A program made the position numbers and the translations under genes. The notes below the pieces were generated by a model. That model saw only the letters and a program-made list of their open reading frames with translations. It was not told where the DNA came from and searched no databases. Shown one piece after another: positions 58,138 through 64,000 of a stretch of DNA of 64,000 bases (its first letter is position 1; every line of letters starts with the position of its first letter). Source of the stretch: Eumeta japonica (Eukaryota; Arthropoda; Insecta; Lepidoptera; Psychidae); the NCBI GenBank assembly GCA_005406025.1, contig BGZK01000001.1, forward strand, positions 1,736,001 to 1,800,000, written 5' to 3'.

Positions 58138-60503
58138 TCAAAATAAAACTAATTGCTCCTTCTATCCGAGAATAAAAATTTATCAAATATAAAACTTAAT
58201 AAAAATGAAGAATCGCTTCTAATAAAGGAATAAAATATAATTTCATAAAAAATTCGAATAATAAAACGCGAAATGAGACACTGGCGATAGATACTGAAAT
58301 ATCTCTGCACAAAAGTAAATGTAACGAGTCCATAAAATACAAAATTTCGGATTTAATAAAATTTAATAATAGTAATACCATTTCGGACTATGTATACAAT
58401 GTAGATCATAAAACGTTAATATCATTAAAACAAAAATATTGAAAGAAAATATAGTTATTAGTAAAGCCGATAAAGGAACGCTATTGTAATAATGAACAAG
58501 TCGGATTACAATACTAAGGTTAATAATATAATTAATAACGAAAAGAATTTCAAAATTAAAATATGATCCCACCAATAAATATATTGCGGAAGTTAAACAA
58601 AATTTATCGTTTTCAAAATTTTTATTGACTAAAGAATCAGAAAAAGAAATTTGATACCGATGAATCCACAGGCCCCTAGATTGTATGGTTTGCCAAAAGT
58701 ACATAAAGAGGGTGAGCCGGTTCGTCCGGTGGTATCGTATGTGCAGGCGCCAACATATAGATTAGCTAAATACATAAATGATATAATAAAAGAAAATTTC
58801 ATTCAACCCAAAATATGGTTTGGTTAATAGTTTAGACCTGGTTAACAAAATTAAAGATATTGTCCTTCCAAACAATAGCAAATTTATCTCATTTGACGTA
58901 GACAGTTTATTTACTAATGTTCCCTTTAGAGAATGCTTAACAATTATAAAAGATAAGTTAGATAAACAAAACTACATCCAGGCGAGAAGGACGATATCTT
59001 AAAATTAACAGAATTGTGCATGAATCAAAATTATTTCCGTTATAATAATCAATTTTATATACAAAAAGAAGGTCTAGCTATGGGTTCACCTTTAAGTCCA
59101 TTAATGGCCGAAATTTTATGGATGAATTCGAAATTAAGCACATAGTAAACAATAATAATATCCTGTATTATTTTAGATATGTGGACGATATTATTATGTG
59201 TTGGCTGGGTAATTCAATAGAATTAGATCTGTTTCAAAATTATATTAATGGCATACACCCCAAAATTCAATTTAAACTAGAGGAAGAAACAAACAATTCT
59301 ATAAATTTTTAGATTTGACCTTAACCAGAAAAAAATAATAGACATGAATTTAAAATATATAGAAAACCCACGTGCACAGATATTACAATACCCATTTCTT
59401 CTTGTCATCCATGGCAACACAAATTGGCGGCTTATAAATCAATGATACATCGGTTATTCACCATACCCTTAATAATCATAATTTCCTTTTAGAATTAAAT
59501 ACCATTTACAGTATAGCATTGGCAAACGGATATAGCAAAAATGTATTGATGGACTCATTAATAAAAACAAAAAGTATTATAAATAAAAGTATCTATCCAA
59601 CACAATCTAAAGATCAAAAGAAATATATAGCTAGTTTGACATATTTTGGTACAATTTCGGAGAAAATTTCAAGATTATTAAAAACATAATATTTATACGG
59701 CCTTTAAAACAAATAATAATTTGAAAACTTTATGTAACAATAAAGATAAATTACACAATAATAAAAATCTGGAATTTATAAATTAACTTGTGATGACTGT
59801 AAATCAATATATATAGGACAAACCGGACGTTGCTTTGAAAAAGATATAAAGAACATATTTCGGCCTTAAAAATAATAAATCAGACAGATCCCATTTTGCT
59901 AAACATCTATTAGAAACCGGTCATAAGCTTAATAATGATCACAAATTCGATGTCTTGCATGTGTGTGAGAAGGGTTACGTTTGAATGTTTTGGAATCCTT
60001 CGAAATTTTAAAACATAAAGATAATAATAATATGCTCAACGACCAAATTGACGTTTATAAATCGCCATTATTGGACGCTTGCCTGTAACTACTTGGGTAA
60101 TGTTGGTGATGGTTAGTCTGTGACATTTGACAAGCATGTCTATCGGTGGTGATCTGTGGCTGTCTTAATAATGTTTTCGTCGCTCTTTGACCATTGCATG
60201 ACAGCGGCCTGTCTAACGAGGTTGTGTTGGTTGTTTTAACGCTCCTTGCACCCTGGTGGATGTGACTGTCGGCAATTTCCGAAGATGTGCCTTGTTGGCA
60301 TGAAACGTACGTAGAACTAAACAATTTAATAGTTGGCGGAATTAGATAATTATAGTAATAAATAACACTTGCTTAGGTGTTCGATATCTGTCAATCCTCT
60401 GGAATCAATATTCAATCATTTGGATAGAGATTCGTAGTGGAGAGATTCGAGGGTCAGCGGTGGGTTGCATGCTGCATGTTAATACATGTTGCAGGCAAGC
60501 GTC
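58138..60503 (+). mobile_element. Penelope-like element copy C (right arm of inverted pair)
   Basis: The same element in the plus sense; its 5' end abuts the central spacer and its 3' end is at 60503, about 34 bp short of the 3' end of copy B. Together B and C form head-to-head arms of about 2.4 kb each. Confidence 0.88.
58190..60087 (+). pseudogene. Penelope-like polyprotein in copy C (frameshifted)
   Basis: The order matches known Penelope-like proteins: ISKADKGT, LYGLPKVHKEGEPVRPVVSY (58681-58740), LAKYINDIIKENFI, FISFDVDSLFTNVPF (58883-58926), EGLAMGSPLSPLMAEI (59070-59117), YYFRYVDDIIMCW (59167-59205), NFLDLTLTRKN, then after the connector SGIYKLTCDDCKSIYIGQTG (about 59771-59829). Roughly ten single-base shifts break it. 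No nuclease domain precedes the RT. Confidence 0.82.
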
Positions 60504-60517
60504 TACTAGCTATATTA
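60504..60517 (+). repeat. Right target-site duplication of the Penelope pair
   Basis: TACTAGCTATATTA, an exact match to 55668-55681. It brackets the inverted pair as one insertion. Confidence 0.8.
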
Positions 60518-61007
60518 CTTGGCGATGGTGTGACTTTATACGAGCAAAATAATTTTAAAAATTGATTTTATTATTTTCTTCAAAAAATTGAATTTTTTAC
60601 CAGACAGGTTACAACGACATAGGTAACGTATTTAGTGGCAGTATTATGAAAATCACTTTAAATGTTTACCATTCTTACCAAACTTAAAAATGTCTGCAAA
60701 CGTCGTGCAGACTATTCGAAAATATATTGTGAAATACTGGGAAAGTTTTTTTTGGCCTACATTTGTGCTATGTTTGTAGTCACTGCTATCTTCAATTAAT
60801 TGCCATGAATTTTGCGTGTATTTTAAAATATCTAAACCGTAAATAATCTGCTAAAAGAGCCTTCAAACAAGATACTTATTAAAAATACGCAGTCGTGCCA
60901 TTCTGTGGCAATACTTTGGTGATATAGATGCCTTAACTTTAAAATTAAACGACAAAACTTCGTATTTGAAGTATGTCATAGGAACATTCTCAGGAATGTT
61001 GCAATGA

Positions 61008-61071
61008 CATAAGTCAATGTCACGAGGTAGTTCGAGAAATTTCTCGAACTACCTCTTGACATTGACTTATG
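61008..61071. repeat. 32-nt inverted repeat without loop
   Basis: The arms 61008-61039 and 61040-61071 match at 31 of 32 positions (CATAAGTCAATGTCACGAGG...), giving a cruciform-type palindrome in the tetraspanin intron. Confidence 0.92.
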
Positions 61072-61329
61072 ACCCACGGTTTATACTAGTCGGATTTAAC
61101 TCACAGGATAGCAGGAACAGATGGTAAGATAATGCCGCCCGTGACGCCGTATTCGTGCTGCGATTGAGTCCTTGTCGCCTGCTATCACGATCCTCTGCAG
61201 CAGGTAATTACTGTCTCTATAACAATATTCTGCCTCTGGTTTATCTTACTCCAGTGCAGAGATATATTCTGCCGGAATATTTTATTCCAGATCGAGAGCG
61301 CTAGGCCTAGCAGATAAGAGAGGATCGGG

Positions 61330-61448
61330 GCGGCAGGTGTTATGGAGGGGTCATGAAGCCCCCCATGATCGAGTCTTTGCCTTACTATTGTGGTTGAATT
61401 AAAGCCAGTCCTGGTTGAACCTCGGCTGTGTAGTCCCCTCTGACTCTA
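61330..61448 (-). repeat. AAGGCAAAGACT dispersed repeat, copy 3 (reverse)
   Basis: The reverse complement contains AGGACTGGCTTTAATTCAAC then CACAATAGTAAGGCAAAGAC and ATGGGGGGCTTCATGACCCC, closely parallel to 34494-34575. Confidence 0.55.
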
Positions 61449-61632
61449 AGGCCGAATCCGCCCTTGACTGGAGAGCGTCATCACTAATACGGTGACCACA
61501 TCCGGAACGAATAGTTTAACATGCACTCTAAGCCATGAAGCAAGTAGTTAATTCGACTTAAAAATCATCGGTCAATTTGCCCATACGCAGATTCGAGAGC
61601 AATGTCGTGGCCGGTCTGCCAACATTGTTGTA

Positions 61633-63129
61633 ATCCATACTAATATTATAAATGCGAAAGTAACTCTGTCTGTCTGTCTGTCTGTTACTCTTTCACGCCT
61701 AAACGGCTGAACGGATTTTGATGACATTTGGTATGGTGATAGATGATAACCTAGAAATGGTCATAGGCTATAAATAATCACGCCATCGTTCTTAGGGGTA
61801 GGCAGTAGGCAGATAACTAAATTGAGTTAGTGATTTTAGTCGTTTTGTTGGGACTTTTGCTCTTTCACGTCTAAACGGCTGAACGGATTTTGATGAAATT
61901 TAGTAAGGTAATAGATGGTTACCTAAAACGGATATAAGATCAAAATGATCACGTCATCGTACTTAGGGGTAGGAAATAGGCAGAAAACTGAATTGAGTTA
62001 GTGATTTTTTATGGTTTTGCTGGGAGTTTTGCTCTATCATGCCTAAACGGCTGAACGGATTTTGATGAAATTTAGTTAGATGATAGATAGTAACCTAGAA
62101 AGGATATGGGCTATTAATATTCATGTTATCGTACTTAAGGCGTAGGCAGTAGGCAGAAAACTAATTAAGATAGTGATTTTAATCGTTTGTTTTAAAAGTT
62201 TACCTCATTCACGCCTTAACGTCTGAACGGATTTTATAAGACTTGGTTAATTTGAAGATAGGATCCTAGGCACGGACACAGGCTACTTTTACGGCGGGAA
62301 AATACCTCATTCCCGCGGAAATCTAGCGTGATCGTGTCAAGAAGCGCATGACGCCATAGCTACTGAAATGATTTTGATGTTTTTAAACTGAGTGTTACTA
62401 AGACTTCAAGTTAGTATTTGATCACTTAGAGGGTAGGTAGGCGCCATAATTTAGAATTTATGATAAAATTTTGATGCAACTGTCTTTATAACAGTTTACT
62501 TGGATCGAAACTTAGCGACATTCCATCACACTACTTAACTTATAGGGTTGGAAGGTACCAAAATTCAGACCACTTTTAGCATTCATTTTCGCATTCGATC
62601 ATTTCGAAAATCGCATTCGCTATGACGATAAATAAAGCTCAGGGCAAACATTAAAGTAGCCGGCATTAATTTAGAAAGAGTTGTTTTCTCACGGACAATT
62701 ATACGTGGCTTGCTCACGTGTTTCAAGTCCACAGAATCTCCATGTGTTGGCCAGAGAGGAAAAACAAAGAACATAGTTTACAAAATGTACTACAGTAATA
62801 AGGCCTCTTATTTTAGCTTCCTACATTATTATACTACTTACATTAAGTTAGTACTTCCTACGCAGACGATGTTGCGGATGTCACACTGTCTAACATCGGG
62901 GTTGGCAGGTAGGTAGTTAGTAGTATTTTAAACCGATTTACATTATTTACTTTTTATATTTACTAAGGAAACATTCGGAGCTATCCATTATGTGCTTAGG
63001 TTGCTTTTGAACAAATTTTGATGTGAAGTTGAGGACCGGACCACGATAGTGGGACATTGTTGCAGGGGGACTTACAGCCGGGAGAAAACAAAAAAACTTA
63101 TGCGGACGAAGTCGCGGCTAAAAGCTAGT
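61633..63129 (+). mobile_element. Long CTAGT-ended non-autonomous element
   Basis: Starts CCATACTAATATTATAAATG then CGAAAG and a (TCTG)n run; ends TGCGGACGAAGTCGCGGCTA then AAAGCTAGT. This start/end pair is shared in shorter form with 3769-4253. No protein recognised. The internal tandem array is listed separately. Confidence 0.55.
61689..62330 (+). repeat. About 172-bp tandem repeat array (4 units)
   Basis: The unit start TTTCACGCCTAAACGGCTGA then ACGGATTTTGATGAAATTT recurs at about 61691, 61863, 62035 and 62209, spaced 172, 172 and 174 bp. Each unit also has GATAGATG.TAACCTA and GGGTAGGCAGTAGGCAGA. The last unit is the most diverged. Confidence 0.85.
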
Positions 63130-64000
63130 TATTATATAAATCATGATAGATGCATTTTATAATTTTATTTGTTTATAGCTTATTAAATTATATTACAAAT
63201 AATTAAACATAAAATACTAAATGCAATGTAATTTTCCTTCTATTTAAGCTCACCACTGAGATCGATATTTTGTTTTTCGAAATCTGCATGATTTTGTTGT
63301 AATATGATTTTACACCTTCTTTCAATTTACGTTCATTATTTTTAATAGGATATCGATTTCTATATAGAACATCCATATGTGTGCATTTATATATACATAC
63401 AAAATGGATTTTATCATGTATTTTAATGCAAATATTTGTAATCTGCTCTCCTTATAAAACAATTTTGCCAAAGAAGCCGTAGTCATTGAAGTGGCAGTTT
63501 TTGAGGAAAATACCTTAGAACGTCTATGTAGAAATATCGTTCTGGCAACCTTAGAACAGTTTACGAGCAGGTACAAGCCCTCCGTAAAAGTACGGTCACT
63601 GAATTTACCTGTGAAGAATAAAAAAAATGAAACAAGAATCTTGTTCACTTCTACTAGTTGGCCGCATCTCAACTTCACGCGCCGCATGTACGTGCGGCAT
63701 TAACGTTGTTTTGAAAAGTATACATACACCATAGAAATATTTTTTTTCATGTTTGAATGTCTTATTAACTAAGCATTTTCCATTATATGTTCCTTAACAA
63801 GCTCTGATACACATTATTAGTATTATTATTTGCTGAAATTAATGGTGAACGTCAAGAGCGCCTTAGAATTTTCTCTGCCTTGAAAGTGAAAAGCTTTCGG
63901 AGTAAAATGTATTTTAGCTAAATCCCTTATTAGAATTTTTTCAGCTCTAACACATGCCGATTTTGTTCAGTGGACATGGCGGGAGGTGTGGGCGGAGCGC
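63130..64000. other. Right-edge intronic sequence
   Basis: An overlapping pair of open frames (63491-63703 plus; 63322-63687 minus) shows no similarity I recognise. At the very edge, TTTTGTTCAG followed by a GC-rich stretch from 63971 could be the acceptor of the next tetraspanin exon, but only 30 bases are visible and the reading gives no clear peripherin match. Confidence 0.3.

Noticed and set aside
57841..58381. Two identical-looking open frames in opposite directions
   Set aside because: They are antisense readings of the two Penelope arms, not genes.
61130..61205. Minus-strand coding-looking stretch reading LLQRIVIAGDKDSIAARIRR
   Set aside because: Too short, with no homology I recognise and no clear splice sites; left unannotated.
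1..64000. CRISPR arrays, bacterial operons or viral genes
   Set aside because: No regularly spaced direct repeats with unique spacers and no viral or bacterial coding sequence was seen; the gene structure is clearly eukaryotic.

Overview
The window looks like an AT-rich insect chromosome, most likely lepidopteran. It has large multi-exon genes with GT-AG introns, and the introns carry small DNA transposons, mariner, LINE scraps, tRNA-derived SINEs, Penelope-like retroelements, and short dispersed repeats of the kind common in moths and butterflies (GGCCGGCAACGCACT-type repeats, elements ending in CTAGT). The lepidopteran assignment is an inference from repeat style. No RNA gene, CRISPR array or prokaryotic feature was seen.

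Region 1-47.1 kb, minus strand: the 5' part of an axonemal inner-arm dynein heavy chain of the DNAH2 (1-beta) type. I could place 28 consecutive exons whose phases all match. Together they encode 5,124 nt, or 1,708 residues: the N-terminal tail and most of the linker-side stem. The AAA motor part lies beyond position 1. The introns hold nearly all of the mobile DNA in this half.

Region 29.9-32.4 kb, plus strand: a complete three-exon Spartan (SPRTN) DNA-protein crosslink protease of 557 residues, nested antisense in the 8-kb intron 11 of the dynein gene. It has an HExxH protease domain, three UBZ4 zinc fingers and a SUMO-interaction-like VIDLT motif.

Region 47.1-49.8 kb: a divergent intergenic spacer with two small repeat elements. 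Region 49.8-64 kb, plus strand: the first four exons of a peripherin/ROM1-type tetraspanin, continuing past the right edge. Its introns contain a 5'-truncated Penelope-like element with a GIY-YIG endonuclease domain, two LINE 3' ends, a tRNA-derived SINE, a head-to-head inverted pair of Penelope-like elements forming a roughly 4.8-kb palindrome flanked by an 11-14 bp direct repeat, and a long element with a 172-bp internal tandem repeat.

The genes have unrelated jobs (ciliary motility, DNA repair, membrane organisation); I see no operon-like or pathway link. The most notable observations are the Penelope palindrome and its homopolymer indel pattern, the fold-back 5' end of the other Penelope copy, the three-finger Spartan nested in a dynein intron, a hAT-type element with a dense TAATCATTA-like repeat field and a second element inside it, and a series of near-perfect hairpins with 13-32 nt arms.
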